Part shown: in pieces, positions 35,987-46,562 of the stretch | Numbering within the stretch: the first letter of the stretch is position 1 | How the letters are laid out: each line of letters begins with the position of its first letter | Source: Pontibacter flavimaris | GTDB lineage: Bacteria; Bacteroidota; Bacteroidia; Cytophagales; Hymenobacteraceae | NCBI RefSeq assembly: GCF_001907195.1 | Contig: NZ_LVWA01000009.1 | Span: 186,001-250,000, forward strand | Length of the DNA: 64,000 nt | Direction of reading: 5' to 3' | Made by a program: the position numbers and the translations under genes | The notes under the pieces: generated by a model | Database searches by the model: none | What the model saw: the letters and a program-made list of their open reading frames with translations, nothing else | Told to the model about the DNA's origin: nothing

Positions 35987-38575
35987 TTAATGTGCTGCTT
36001 CCTCAGCGCGGGCGGAGTTGCCGCTGATAATCTGACCGAAGAAGATGCTGTTGAGGAACAGTTTATTGGTGCCATACCAGAAGGCGCGGAAATTCGGGTT
36101 GTCCGGCATCGCGATGACCTTACCAGCACCTACCGCCGATACATCCACCGCCGCGGTATTTTTTACCCTTTGCAGGTTCGGCTTGGAGATGTAACCTGCC
36201 AGCAGCGGCTCCGAAGTATACATCACGGGGTTGGCGTACGGGCTCTTGGAGCGTTCCATAAACAGCGTGTTGCTGCGGAAGATCGGCAGCTTTTCATCGG
36301 TGTAGCCATAGGCCAGCGGGTGCGTCAGGTCCAGCTTCGTTTCAAAAATAGCCCCGCCAATCACCTGTGCTCCCTCTGAGTCGGCCATCTCGGCGTAGGC
36401 TTTCTGTGCCATTGTGTCTGGCTCAACTTTCTTGAAGGTGATGTTGCCGATGCCGTTATCCGCCAGCCACTTGGCCGCGCCGCCCATGCCTATCACGGTG
36501 CCGCCCCGTTGTACCCAGCTGCGCAGCTTGTCTTTGGAAATGTTGCTGTACGAGCCCTCTGCCATCACCAGCACGTTATACTTGTCTATGGATGCACGGT
36601 TAAAATCGTCGGTTTTAATGAGCACCGGTCGCATGCCGAAGCGCTCGTCCATCAGGTGCCACGCTTCGCCGGCATCGTAGCTGTTCACCCCATCACCCAT
36701 CAGCATCATGATGTTGGGTTGCTCCAGGCTGCGCATCATCGGGCTGCCCAGTTTTATACCTTGCGGCGTGAAGCCGGTGTTCATGGCGTATACCTGCAGA
36801 GCGTTTTGCTGCGCTACTTCCTGCAGCACCTGGTGCAGCTCATCGGCATTGATATGCTGGCCAGCCACAGGTATCAGGATGGTGCCGTAGTCATACTGCT
36901 TGCCGTCGGCGGTGCTGAACTTGTCGGTAGCCACTCTGGTGTTAATGCCACGGTCCATGAGTTGGTTCAGGGCGCGCGGGGCGTAGTAGCCGTGCCACTC
37001 AAAAGTATAGGCGTAGTCGCTTTTGCCGCCCACTACCTCACCGGCCGGAAAAGCCAGGCTATCCACCTTTTGCCCCAGTTGGTTGCTCTTAAAGTTTCGG
37101 GAGGACAATGCCGCGTGCTCTAAATCGAAGGCCAGTGGGAAAGTCCAGGCGGAGATATCGTAGAAAAGGCTGTCCTGGAAAGTGGTGCGCTTCTCGAACA
37201 TCGCCTCAATCAGCCTGTGCTGCGGCTGCCCTGTCGGGATGATGTAGGCATTCTCCGGCGTATAGGTAACATTGTCTATTTTAAAACTCTCCTTCGGACG
37301 GTATACTTCTATCTGGTGCTGTTTGATGATCTCGGCCAGGTGGTAAGCCCGCGCCTTGTCCATCTCAGAGCCAAACACATAGGCCTTCGTCTTCGCCTTC
37401 TTCGCCTCATCCAGGGCGTTTTTGTAGAAATCACGCTGATGCGCCAGCAACTCCTCGCGCATGGCCTGCGCCGCCTCCAGCGTGGATAGGGTAGTGGTAA
37501 ACTGGTTGCGGATGGTGAACGGGAACGTCAGCACCCCGTTCACGCTTTCCTGCGCATGCCCGCGCGAGCTGGCTTGCTCGAAAAGTATACCCACGGCGCC
37601 GTTCACGTCCGGGTATGTGGAGCCTTTGCCGTAGTAAAAGTCGTCGTAGCTCTCCTCTGTATAGTAAAACGAGCCGATCTTATCCAGTGCCTTGGCGTGG
37701 TAGGTGCCGATCTTCTGCGTCAGTTTAAAGTTGCTCTCCGGCGTGAGCGGGTTGTTGCGGCTCGGGATGCCCGGCTGGAAGAAGAACGTGGCGTTGGTGC
37801 CCATCTCGTGGTGGTCCGTCAGCACGTTCGGCTTCCACTCGTGGAACTTGGCCAGCCTGCCCTGCGACTCCGGGTGCTGCAGCGGAAGCCAGTCGCGGTT
37901 CAGGTCGAACCAGTAGTGGTTGGTGCGGCCGCGCGGCCATACTTCATCAAACTCGGCGCTGTTAGGGTCGGTAACCAGGTTTTTGCTGCGGTGCGAGTTC
38001 ACCCAGCTGGCAAAGCGGTTCATGCCGTCGGGGTTGATGGAGGGGTCTATAAGTATGATCGTCTCATCCAGTAGCTTCTCTATCTCCGGCCCCTGCGCGG
38101 CGGCCAGGTGGTACACGGCCAGCAGGGAAGCGTTGCTGCCGCTGGGTTCGTTACCGTGCACGCTGTAGCCCATCCACACCACGGCCGGCATATCATTTAT
38201 GCGTAGGCTACCCGACTTTTCCGGGTCTGTGAGCTGGCGGTGCTGCTCCTTTATCTGCTCAATGTTCTGGTGGTTTTCAGGCGAGGTGATGGTGAGCAAA
38301 TACAGCGGGCGGTTCTCGTGGGTGCGGCCATACTCTACCATGCTGATCCGGTCTGATACAACGGCCATCTGGCGCATGAACATCACCAACTGGTCGTGGC
38401 TGGCGTGCCACTCGCCCACATTATAGCCCAGGATATCTTTAGGCGTGGGGATGTTGTTGTTATAGCTGATCTCGGCAGGCAGGTAGTAGGAGAGCGGCGT
38501 CTCGGGTTGCTGCGCCACCACGGCAGGGCTAAGGCCCAGCATAGCCGCCACAGCAAGTACGCGTAGGTTTTTCAT
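35987..38575 (-). CDS. Secreted M14 family zinc carboxypeptidase
   Basis: The 862-residue protein has a signal peptide (cleavage near AVVAQ, residue 22). The M14 domain occupies about 45-400. Metal ligands are in HGNEPSG (His140, Glu143), followed by FDLNRDW (about 220) for substrate carboxylate recognition and a DHHEMG motif. The ~450-residue C-terminal part contains a glutamine-amidotransferase-like Rossmann segment (MMLMGDGVNSYDAGEAWHLM) seen in long Bacteroidota M14 proteins. It should cleave C-terminal residues, or peptidoglycan peptides, outside the cytoplasm. It is monocistronic with its own terminator. Substrate not determinable from sequence. Confidence 0.88.
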   Translation of the reverse strand: MKNLRVLAVAAMLGLSPAVVAQQPETPLSYYLPAEISYNNNIPTPKDILGYNVGEWHASHDQLVMFMRQMAVVSDRISMVEYGRTHENRPLYLLTITSPENHQNIEQIKEQHRQLTDPEKSGSLRINDMPAVVWMGYSVHGNEPSGSNASLLAVYHLAAAQGPEIEKLLDETIILIDPSINPDGMNRFASWVNSHRSKNLVTDPNSAEFDEVWPRGRTNHYWFDLNRDWLPLQHPESQGRLAKFHEWKPNVLTDHHEMGTNATFFFQPGIPSRNNPLTPESNFKLTQKIGTYHAKALDKIGSFYYTEESYDDFYYGKGSTYPDVNGAVGILFEQASSRGHAQESVNGVLTFPFTIRNQFTTTLSTLEAAQAMREELLAHQRDFYKNALDEAKKAKTKAYVFGSEMDKARAYHLAEIIKQHQIEVYRPKESFKIDNVTYTPENAYIIPTGQPQHRLIEAMFEKRTTFQDSLFYDISAWTFPLAFDLEHAALSSRNFKSNQLGQKVDSLAFPAGEVVGGKSDYAYTFEWHGYYAPRALNQLMDRGINTRVATDKFSTADGKQYDYGTILIPVAGQHINADELHQVLQEVAQQNALQVYAMNTGFTPQGIKLGSPMMRSLEQPNIMMLMGDGVNSYDAGEAWHLMDERFGMRPVLIKTDDFNRASIDKYNVLVMAEGSYSNISKDKLRSWVQRGGTVIGMGGAAKWLADNGIGNITFKKVEPDTMAQKAYAEMADSEGAQVIGGAIFETKLDLTHPLAYGYTDEKLPIFRSNTLFMERSKSPYANPVMYTSEPLLAGYISKPNLQRVKNTAAVDVSAVGAGKVIAMPDNPNFRAFWYGTNKLFLNSIFFGQIISGNSARAEEAAH

Positions 38576-39478
38576 GAGTAAGGGTGAAGTATAAGGTTAG
38601 ATATTTGGTTGCTCCTGCAATTTCCTGTTTTGCCGAGGCTTTTGCAAGTATAAATTACCATGATGTGGTACAGCAAATTTAGCTTTGTGGCTCCACAAAC
38701 AGTACAAGTCTTTGTGGCGCTGCAGATGCTGGCCTAGTTATACTTTGTTCGCTTATGCGGCTGGTTATCAGGGATCAGCAGAACCTGAGCTTTTCCTGTT
38801 TGCCCTTTCTATACTTTCCTTCACCCTTCTGTGCAGTGGCTATACTCCCGATAGTTGTTGCTGCCAAAGTATAAAACTACTGCTTGCCCAGGCTACAGGA
38901 ACTATAAAACCATGCTTTAAAGTGCTGGGATTAAAAAAATAAATATTTATAAGGATCAATAATTCAGTGCAATTACAGGATAGGCACGTGGTGAGAAACT
39001 AGGCTGGAATGTATGTAATTCCTTATGCGACTAAACTACAGGAGTTTATAGCAGAATAAAGGTGTGCAATTCTGATACTTTATATATAATTTTTGTAATA
39101 AATAGTAGGCGGAAGACGAAACAAAATATAGCCGCAAGGGTATAAGTTCTTTAAATAGTAAAATAAACTATAGAAATAGGACATGTATGACTGTTTACGC
39201 AGCCTTTCACTGCAAGCGCGGCGCTCCATAAGGCCCAGCTGACGTGAAGTAGCCCTTAGAAACTCTCTTTTTACGCGCTCCTTCAGCCTTACAATACTGG
39301 TTAATATAATTTAGCCAATCTGCAATAGGGTTTAAGCTGTTAAAAAAGGCTGGTAAACCTATTGCCCAGCCATGTTTTGCCCTACTGTAAAGTATTTAAG
39401 CTTTCAATCCACCTGACCTTTTTATCAACCAAGGCCAAAGCGACACAGCCTTAAACCCACGCATTATCCCCTAAATTT
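38576..39478. other. Long A/T-rich spacer upstream of the type A cargo gene
   Basis: About 900 bp with no convincing gene. The 85-residue frame at 38685-38942 has poor composition and no homology that I recognise. A CAAATTTA string near 38673 is a possible minus-strand TAnnTTTG box for the M14 gene. The second half is notably A/T-rich and probably contains the promoter and leader for the gene at 39479. Nothing else is seen. Confidence 0.5.
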
Positions 39479-42400
39479 ATGAAACAACGTTTTACTCAGT
39501 TGATTGCCAAAGCCATCAGCGCCCGCCTTGGCAAAGTTTACTTAACCAGTTGGCTGCTCCTGCTTTTCCTGATGATGGGGAATGTGGCGTGGGGGCAGAA
39601 TATTACATCTGTTACTCCTCCGTGCTTCACAGCTGGTACTGCTACTCAAATCACGATAGTTGGGAGCCTAAATAATAGACCAGGTACTGTATTCCTTCAA
39701 CTCTCATATGATAATACGTTTCCTGCTGGATTTACTGAGTTGACTCCTATAAGTAACACTAACTCAACCGCTACTTTCAACGTCCCAGCAAACGCACTTA
39801 CACAGCAAAGTACTTTATATGTAAGAGCAAGAGTTAGCTCAGGTAATAGCGGTAATTTTAGTACAGGTAACATTCTCAGTATAAATCCAACTCCTACTCT
39901 GAGCAGTACGCTGACACCGGCTGCTATCTGCAGTGGAGCAACCTTTACTTATAACCCTACCAGTGCTGTAACAGGAACAACTTTTAATTGGACGCGTAAT
40001 TCCCCGGCGGGTATATCGGGCGGGGCAACAAACGGCTCGGGTGATATTAGTCAAGCATTAATAAACACAACCGCTAACCCTATAGACGTTACTTTTACTT
40101 ATACATTAGCAGCAAATGATTGTAATAATACCCAAAATGTGGTAGTTAGAGTCAATCCTACTCCGTCTGCACCAACAAATGCCACAGCAAGTCCATCAAC
40201 TCATTGTGGGGCCGGGTCATCCACATTGATTGCTACACCGGGAGCAAACAGTAACACTATCCGCTGGTACAATGCACTTACTGGTGGCACCCTGTTAGCA
40301 ACCGGTAATAGTTACTCAACCGGCAACCTTACAACCACTACAACTTTCTATGCAACAAGCTTCAATACCGCTACCGGCTGTGAAAGTACCACAAGAACGG
40401 CTGTAACGGTTACAGTAAACCCTTTACCAGCTACTCCTACCAATGTAGCTGCCAACCCAACAACACTTTGTGGTCCTGGAACCGTGACTCTGAGCGCCGC
40501 CACTGGCACTAACGGCACGAACGTGCGATGGTACACTGTATCAAGTGGGGGCACGGCGTTTGCCACTGGCACAAGCATAAGTCGTTCTGTTAGCGCCACC
40601 ACAGCCTTCTACGCAGCCAGCTACAATACAACAACACAGTGCGAAAGCACAAGAGTGCCGGTAACGGTAACAGTTAGCCCTGTACCTGGAACGCCTACAG
40701 TGCAGGCCCCAGCTCCAATTTGCGGCCCTGGCAGCGTAACGCTTTCTGCCACATTGGGAGCAAACAGTACAACAGCTCGATGGTACGATGCCCCATCAGG
40801 CGGAACTCTTTTGGCTACTGCAACCTCCTTTTCACCTTCCGTTACAGGAACTACTACATTTTATGTTTCCAGTTACAATGCCTCTACTACATGTGAGAGT
40901 GGCAGAGTGCCTGTACAAGTCAGGGTTAACCCGGTTCCAGCAGCGCCTACTGTTACCGGAGATGCAATTTGCGATGGAGGAGAAGTAACCCTAAGTGCTA
41001 CAGTTGGCTCTAACGGCAACCAGGTAAGGTGGTATACTGCTTCTAGCGGCGGCGCAGCATTTACAACGGGTAGTTCTTATACAACAACTGTTTCTGAAAC
41101 AACTACTTTTTATGTAAGCAGCTACAACACTGCTACTGGTTGCGAGAGTGCCAGAGTGCAAGTTATAGCTACTGTAATTGAAACACCAGTCGCTACGGTT
41201 ATACCTGAAGGTCCGTTGGCTATTTGTAGTGGCACTACTACTGTGCTTGCTGCAGATGTAGCGCCAGCCGGTGTTGTTTATACTTACCAATGGAGTGATG
41301 AAAATGGTGTATTGATAGGAGAAACTGACCAAACTTTAACTGTTTCGGAGGCAGGTACTTACTCTGTCGTGATTACGAGCGAAGGCTTGTGTGTGAGTGA
41401 GCCATCGAATGCTGTGGTGGTAACCATACTTCCATTACCGGATGCACCAATTGCTGAACCTGTTTCACGATGCGGACCTGGACCTGTTACTCTTACAGCT
41501 TCAGGTGCGCCAGAAGGTGGTACTTACAGGTGGTACACCGTTGCCGCAGGAGGTTCTCCTATAGCAACAGGGGCTACTTACAACACACCTGATCTTGAAT
41601 TATCAAGACTGTATTATGTTGCAGCAGTAGGAGCTGGTGACGGATGTGAAAGTCTTCGTACTCAGGTAGAGGTAACTATTAAACCTTTGCCTGTGGCAAG
41701 CATTGCTGCCGAAACGCCAAGATGCCAGGATCCTAGTGGTACTACAACTTTCCTTCTAAACGGATTTGCAGAAAACGGGACTTTCTTGAGCTGGGAAATT
41801 GTTGGAGGTACTGCCACGGCAGTTATAATCGAAAATGCAGACAACGATTTCACACCGCAGGTTAATGTGACGGGTTCAGGAACAGTGCGAGTGCAGCTAA
41901 CTGTAAATAGTGACAATGATTGTGGAGCTGACACTGATGTAATAGTATTAGAAGCCTATCCTCTACCACCTACTGTTGCTGTTAATGTGGCGCCAGTTGA
42001 CCGTTGCGGGCCAGGCGAAGTAACACTAAATATTTCTAATGCCTCTACTACTTTTACTTATAATTGGTACAACGCAGCCAATGAACTTGTATTTACAGGC
42101 ACAAGTTACACAACAAGTATAAATCAGACTACCCCATTCTTTATAGCTGTTACAGGAACAGGGAACTGCGAGAACCCTCAGCGCACTGAAGTTGTAGCTA
42201 CAGTAAATCCGATTCCAGATACTCCCACTAATGTGATGGCAAGTGCTACTTCGGTTTGCGGCTCAGAGACAGTTACATTGAGTGCTACCGCCGGCACAAA
42301 TGGCACTACAATTAGGTGGTGGAGCGCGGCAGCTGGAGGTACCCCGCTGGCGACAGGTACTAGCTATTCTCCAACAGTAAGCGCCACCACCACGTTCTAT

Positions 42401-45400
42401 GCTTCCAGCTACAACACAGTAACACAGTGCGAGAGCGGTAGGGTACCAGTGACCGTTACGGTTAATGCTGTGCCTGCAGCACCAACAGTCTCTGCGCCTG
42501 CGCCTTTATGTGGGGGCGGTAGCGTGAGTCTGACAGCTGTGCTAGGCGCTAATAGCACAACCGCTCGTTGGTACAGTGCAGCCACAGACGGTGTGCTTCT
42601 CGCCACAGGCACAAGTTATAACCCAATAGTTAGTTCTACTACCACCTACTTTGTCTCTGGTTACAACGCCACCACGGGCTGCGAGAGCGGCTCCAGGGTC
42701 GCAGTGACCGTGACGGTGAATCCAGTTCCGGCTGCAGCCACCAACGTTACGGCTAGCCCTTCTGCTCTTTGTGGCTCCGGAACCTCAACCCTGAGCGCCA
42801 CGCCAGGCGCCAACGGCACTACAATTAGGTGGTACAGCGCGGCAACTGGAGGCACCTTGCTGGAAACGGGTCTGAGCGTGAGCCGCTCAGTGAGCGCGAA
42901 CACGACTTTCTACGCGGCCAGCTACAACGCCACCACGGGCTGCGAGAGCGGCTCCAGGGTCGCAGTGACCGTGACGGTGAATCCAGTTCCGGCTGCAGCC
43001 ACCAACGTTACGGCTAGCCCTTCTGCTCTTTGTGGCTCCGGAACCTCAACCCTGAGCGCCACGCCAGGCGCCAACGGCACTACAATTAGGTGGTACAGCG
43101 CGGCAACTGGAGGCACCTTGCTGGAAACGGGTCTGAGCGTGAGCCGCTCAGTGAGCGCGAACACGACTTTCTACGCGGCCAGCTACAACGCCACCACGGG
43201 CTGCGAGAGCGGCTCCAGGGTCGCAGTGACCGTAACTGTTAACCCGCTGACAACAGTTAGCTTCACAGGACTCACAGCTGGTCAGATATTATATACCGGG
43301 GAAAATAGCGTGACGCTGAGGGGTTCACCTGCTGGAGGAACCTTCACGTCATCAACCGGACGTGGTATTACTTTAACTAATGGGGTTTATTCCTTCTCTC
43401 CTTGCGCGGCAGGGGCTGGACAGCATACTATCACCTACAGCTTCACTAATAGTAGTGGTTGCACAAGTTCTGTATCTAGAACAGTTACCGTACGTGAGTC
43501 TCAGTATAGGGTGCTGGTAATGTCTACCCCGAAACCATTCTGCCAAGGCGATAATGTGTCGCATGAAGCTTATGTAGTTAGAGATGCAGAGTCTATTATT
43601 TACCCATACTTAACTGATGCGAATGGTAATCCAGTAGACGAGAATAATAACCCTATTGGTCCGCAGCAGTTACCTGTTGCTAACCTTAATTACCCTTTCC
43701 CTCCAAATACACCTGAAATTATTAAGCAGAATGCATATAGGTATTTTAACCCTATAATTAATAGTGGGGTAAGGGTAAACGATGCTAACTCACCAATTGC
43801 ATTCACCTATCAGTGGACTAAGAATCAGGATAATATAATAGGTCCTGGTCGGGTTATCTTCGATAACGCAGGTTTATCTTCCCTAGATTACTATGCTGTA
43901 TATGTTACTTCTTCAGGTACGTGTCCAAGTATGAGCTCTGTTCTATCTAGCAGAACCTATACTTCTCAACTGAATGGTTATGAGATAACACTGAACGCCA
44001 GTAAAAATCCGATTTGCCCTGGCGAGGAGGTAACCTTTACAGCAACGTTAGGAGCATTTCCTTCCTGGAGTACCATCAACCTTGTGCTGGAGTGGCAAGT
44101 GAATGGGTTTACACAAGCCACCACTAGCTATTCTGGTAACGCAGATGCATTGTCTTGGACAACAGCTGGTCCAAATGGAGGATTTGTACAGGGCGATGTG
44201 GTGACTATTGTTTTTAAGTCTGACGTTGATAGTCAGGACCGAGCAAATAGTAAATGTGCGGGAGGGACAAACTCCTCTGCTGTCACAATGAACGTGAACG
44301 TTGTGCCATCTATAAGTAGTGTCTCCGTAAGTCCAACTTGCGTAGGCAGTACAGCTACGCTATCCGTAAACGCAGCGGGTACAGGTCTTACTTACCAGTG
44401 GTACAAGCGCGCCAGCGATAGTTCAAACAGTTCGGGAAGCCCATTAACTAATGGCGATAGGATTTCTGGTGCCAACGCTGCTACGCTTAACATTGCTAAT
44501 GCTACCGCTTCTGATGCAGGCTTATACTATGTGGTTGTAACAGGTACCTGTCCACCTGTGCTTACATCTGATGATCTACAGCTAAATGTTACTCCTGCTC
44601 CTTTAACACAGACTGTAACGGGAGGCGGAGAGCGATGTGCTAATAGCCCAGGTGTAGCAATTGGCTTATCAGGCTCACAGACTGGAGTAAGCTACCAGTT
44701 GTTACGTGGCACAACTGCCGTAGGTCCTGCCGTAGCAGGTACTGGCGCTGCCATTAGCTTTGCTAACCAAACGCAGGCAGGAACTTACACTGTAGTAGCT
44801 ACCACTGTAGCAAACGCAACAACAGCGGCATGTCCTCAGACTATGAGTGGCAGCGCTACCGTAAGTATCCTTTCAGTGCCAACTGTAACTGTTGATAATC
44901 CAACTGTTTGCGAAGGCACATTAGCCACAGTAACGGCAGTGCCAAGCGGAGGATCCGGCACCTACACGTCCTATATCTGGACGGTACCTTCAGGTTGGAC
45001 TGATGAATTGCCAACTACAGCCAGTTTCCAAACAACAGTGCCTGGTATTTACACTGTTAAGGTTACCGACAGCAGGTCCTGCACTAGCAGTGCAGCAGCA
45101 ACAAGTACAGTAACCATCAATCCTTTTGTTGATCCTACTGCTGAGGAGTTGCTGGTCGTAAACAATAATGGACCTATTTCTGCATCAAATCCAATCATGC
45201 CAGGAGAGTCTATTACTGTAATTGCTAATTCACAGATTAGTGATCTTGGCTTGAGTGCTGAGTATATCTGGGAAATTGGAAACGAAGAGACAAATGAGTG
45301 GGGAGAGCCAATTTCAACCAATGACAATTCACTTACCATTAGAGAGGTAGAGCCAGGAGAATTTGATGTAAGGGTGACCATCAACCCAATCAGTAACGGT

Positions 45401-46009
45401 GAATTCTGCTTTAATCAGTTAGTTCTTGTGACAGCTGCCCCTCTAGTTCCCCTCCCAGTAGAGATCATCTACTTCACGGCGGCTAAACAAGGGCACAATG
45501 TGCTGCTGGAGTGGGCCACAGCCTCTGAGGAGAACAACACCGGCTTCGAGGTGCAGGTGTCGCAAGACGGGTTCAACTTCCGTAAGCTGGATTTCGTGCC
45601 GACAAAGAACGGCAACACGGTCATCAAGCAGCTGTACCAGTATACTGACAAGGAGAATGGCAAGCGCGGCACCCGCTACTACCGCCTGAAGCAGGTTGAT
45701 GAGGATGGCAGGTTCGAGTACTTCACTACCAAGGCCGTAACCTTTACGGAGGTGGCCAGCAAGGTGAAAGCCTTCCCGAACCCCTTCACCACCAAGGTAA
45801 CGCTGGACATAGCAGCCGAGAACAGCGGACAGGTGCAGGTAACCATGTGGAATGCCGTGGGTCGCCAGCTAATGGAGCGCACCGTGGAGGTGGAAGAGGG
45901 ATTCAACACCGTAAGCCTCGACATGAACGGGAACCTGCCGCACGGGGTATACTTCCTCCGGGTGTACCTGGACGGCAAGATGCACCAGCTCAAGATGCTG
46001 AAAGAGTAA
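39479..46009 (+). CDS. T9SS type A cargo protein with many Ig-like repeats
   Basis: The 2176-residue protein has a signal peptide (LLLLFLMMGNVAWGQ, ends near 40). It continues with a series of ~87-residue Ig-like repeats (about 225-1270) of pattern CGxGxxTLSA, then RWYxAxxGG, FYAxSYNxxTxCES and VTVNPVPAA. Further Ig/PKD-like domains run to about 1985. A beta-sandwich LPVEIIYFTAAKQG module follows at ~1992, and the type A sorting tail starts at about 2097 (KAFPNPFTTKVTLDI, ending LKMLKE). Surface display or release by the T9SS is expected, with a probable adhesive role. The gene has a perfect 261-bp internal duplication and lower G+C than neighbours up to the C-terminal cassette, which is G+C-richer and shared with the next gene. 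Confidence 0.9.
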   Translation: MKQRFTQLIAKAISARLGKVYLTSWLLLLFLMMGNVAWGQNITSVTPPCFTAGTATQITIVGSLNNRPGTVFLQLSYDNTFPAGFTELTPISNTNSTATFNVPANALTQQSTLYVRARVSSGNSGNFSTGNILSINPTPTLSSTLTPAAICSGATFTYNPTSAVTGTTFNWTRNSPAGISGGATNGSGDISQALINTTANPIDVTFTYTLAANDCNNTQNVVVRVNPTPSAPTNATASPSTHCGAGSSTLIATPGANSNTIRWYNALTGGTLLATGNSYSTGNLTTTTTFYATSFNTATGCESTTRTAVTVTVNPLPATPTNVAANPTTLCGPGTVTLSAATGTNGTNVRWYTVSSGGTAFATGTSISRSVSATTAFYAASYNTTTQCESTRVPVTVTVSPVPGTPTVQAPAPICGPGSVTLSATLGANSTTARWYDAPSGGTLLATATSFSPSVTGTTTFYVSSYNASTTCESGRVPVQVRVNPVPAAPTVTGDAICDGGEVTLSATVGSNGNQVRWYTASSGGAAFTTGSSYTTTVSETTTFYVSSYNTATGCESARVQVIATVIETPVATVIPEGPLAICSGTTTVLAADVAPAGVVYTYQWSDENGVLIGETDQTLTVSEAGTYSVVITSEGLCVSEPSNAVVVTILPLPDAPIAEPVSRCGPGPVTLTASGAPEGGTYRWYTVAAGGSPIATGATYNTPDLELSRLYYVAAVGAGDGCESLRTQVEVTIKPLPVASIAAETPRCQDPSGTTTFLLNGFAENGTFLSWEIVGGTATAVIIENADNDFTPQVNVTGSGTVRVQLTVNSDNDCGADTDVIVLEAYPLPPTVAVNVAPVDRCGPGEVTLNISNASTTFTYNWYNAANELVFTGTSYTTSINQTTPFFIAVTGTGNCENPQRTEVVATVNPIPDTPTNVMASATSVCGSETVTLSATAGTNGTTIRWWSAAAGGTPLATGTSYSPTVSATTTFYASSYNTVTQCESGRVPVTVTVNAVPAAPTVSAPAPLCGGGSVSLTAVLGANSTTARWYSAATDGVLLATGTSYNPIVSSTTTYFVSGYNATTGCESGSRVAVTVTVNPVPAAATNVTASPSALCGSGTSTLSATPGANGTTIRWYSAATGGTLLETGLSVSRSVSANTTFYAASYNATTGCESGSRVAVTVTVNPVPAAATNVTASPSALCGSGTSTLSATPGANGTTIRWYSAATGGTLLETGLSVSRSVSANTTFYAASYNATTGCESGSRVAVTVTVNPLTTVSFTGLTAGQILYTGENSVTLRGSPAGGTFTSSTGRGITLTNGVYSFSPCAAGAGQHTITYSFTNSSGCTSSVSRTVTVRESQYRVLVMSTPKPFCQGDNVSHEAYVVRDAESIIYPYLTDANGNPVDENNNPIGPQQLPVANLNYPFPPNTPEIIKQNAYRYFNPIINSGVRVNDANSPIAFTYQWTKNQDNIIGPGRVIFDNAGLSSLDYYAVYVTSSGTCPSMSSVLSSRTYTSQLNGYEITLNASKNPICPGEEVTFTATLGAFPSWSTINLVLEWQVNGFTQATTSYSGNADALSWTTAGPNGGFVQGDVVTIVFKSDVDSQDRANSKCAGGTNSSAVTMNVNVVPSISSVSVSPTCVGSTATLSVNAAGTGLTYQWYKRASDSSNSSGSPLTNGDRISGANAATLNIANATASDAGLYYVVVTGTCPPVLTSDDLQLNVTPAPLTQTVTGGGERCANSPGVAIGLSGSQTGVSYQLLRGTTAVGPAVAGTGAAISFANQTQAGTYTVVATTVANATTAACPQTMSGSATVSILSVPTVTVDNPTVCEGTLATVTAVPSGGSGTYTSYIWTVPSGWTDELPTTASFQTTVPGIYTVKVTDSRSCTSSAAATSTVTINPFVDPTAEELLVVNNNGPISASNPIMPGESITVIANSQISDLGLSAEYIWEIGNEETNEWGEPISTNDNSLTIREVEPGEFDVRVTINPISNGEFCFNQLVLVTAAPLVPLPVEIIYFTAAKQGHNVLLEWATASEENNTGFEVQVSQDGFNFRKLDFVPTKNGNTVIKQLYQYTDKENGKRGTRYYRLKQVDEDGRFEYFTTKAVTFTEVASKVKAFPNPFTTKVTLDIAAENSGQVQVTMWNAVGRQLMERTVEVEEGFNTVSLDMNGNLPHGVYFLRVYLDGKMHQLKMLKE
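42662..43233 (+). repeat. Perfect 261-bp in-frame tandem duplication inside the cargo gene
   Basis: The segment beginning TACAACGCCACCACGGGCTG at 42662 recurs at 42923 and again at 43184. Copies one and two are identical over their full 261 bp (87 codons), and the third matches for about 50 bp before diverging. Other repeats in the gene differ by many synonymous changes, so this duplication is recent. Confidence 0.9.
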
Positions 46010-46070
46010 CACAGAAATTAATAGGGTTTAAAGCTGAAAGAGCCGGGTATTTTACCCGGCTCTTTTGCAT
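45449..46070 (+). repeat. T9SS C-terminal cassette plus terminator, copy 1
   Basis: From CCCCTCCCAGTAGA onward, this ~620-bp segment is very similar at the DNA level to 47457-48072. It spans the LPVEIIYFTAAK sandwich, the sorting tail, the AATAGGGTTTAAAG sequence after the stop, and the GAGCCGGG terminator. The regions upstream of the two segments are unrelated. Confidence 0.8.
46037..46066 (+). terminator. Terminator of the 2176-residue cargo gene
   Basis: AAAGAGCCGGGTA pairs with TACCCGGCTCTTT around a TTT loop and ends in TTTT. Confidence 0.85.
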
Positions 46071-46562
46071 TTATTTTAAAATATTTTGGTGCAATATAAC
46101 ACAAGATGTTAATAAGTATGGATATAGGTATATATTATATAGAGTATATCGAATTAAGTATTAAATGAATGGAATATTCATATTGATGATATACTTGTTA
46201 AATTTTGATTATTATTAAATTTAAGTGCAATTAATGATTTGTTTAGTCTAAAATTTTAATGCTTATATATATAGCCTATCACTTTTTTGCTTTATACTTG
46301 TCTTGTCGAATAGACCATTTCTGTAATTAATAGGTAAAATTTTAAGGCAGTTAGGCACTGCCAGCAGTAGCAAACTGGTGCAATAAGAGGGAGAGCCCAC
46401 TACTAAGGTTCTCCTAGCCAGGAAGCTTCTAAAGCTGGTAATATCCTGATTTAAAATAGCACGCTCAAAAGCGTGGGTAGCTTTCTATTGCCTAAAGAGT
46501 ACGGAAGCAGAAGCGCAAAGTATAACCGAACCAATTTATCCAAACCCTTTAAACCCCTTTTT
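46071..46562. other. Very A/T-rich spacer upstream of the second type A cargo gene
   Basis: About 490 bp with no gene. It is dominated by TATATA/AATTA stretches. A TTATACTT word lies near 46292 and an AAGTATAA near 46517. The promoter must lie here, but no clear TTTG/TAnnTTTG pair was assigned. The in-frame GTG at 46473 precedes the true signal peptide. Confidence 0.5.

Noticed and set aside
38685..38942. 85-residue plus-strand frame in the spacer before the cargo gene
   Set aside because: Composition is unlike native genes, no homology was recognised, and it lies in an A/T-rich regulatory spacer.
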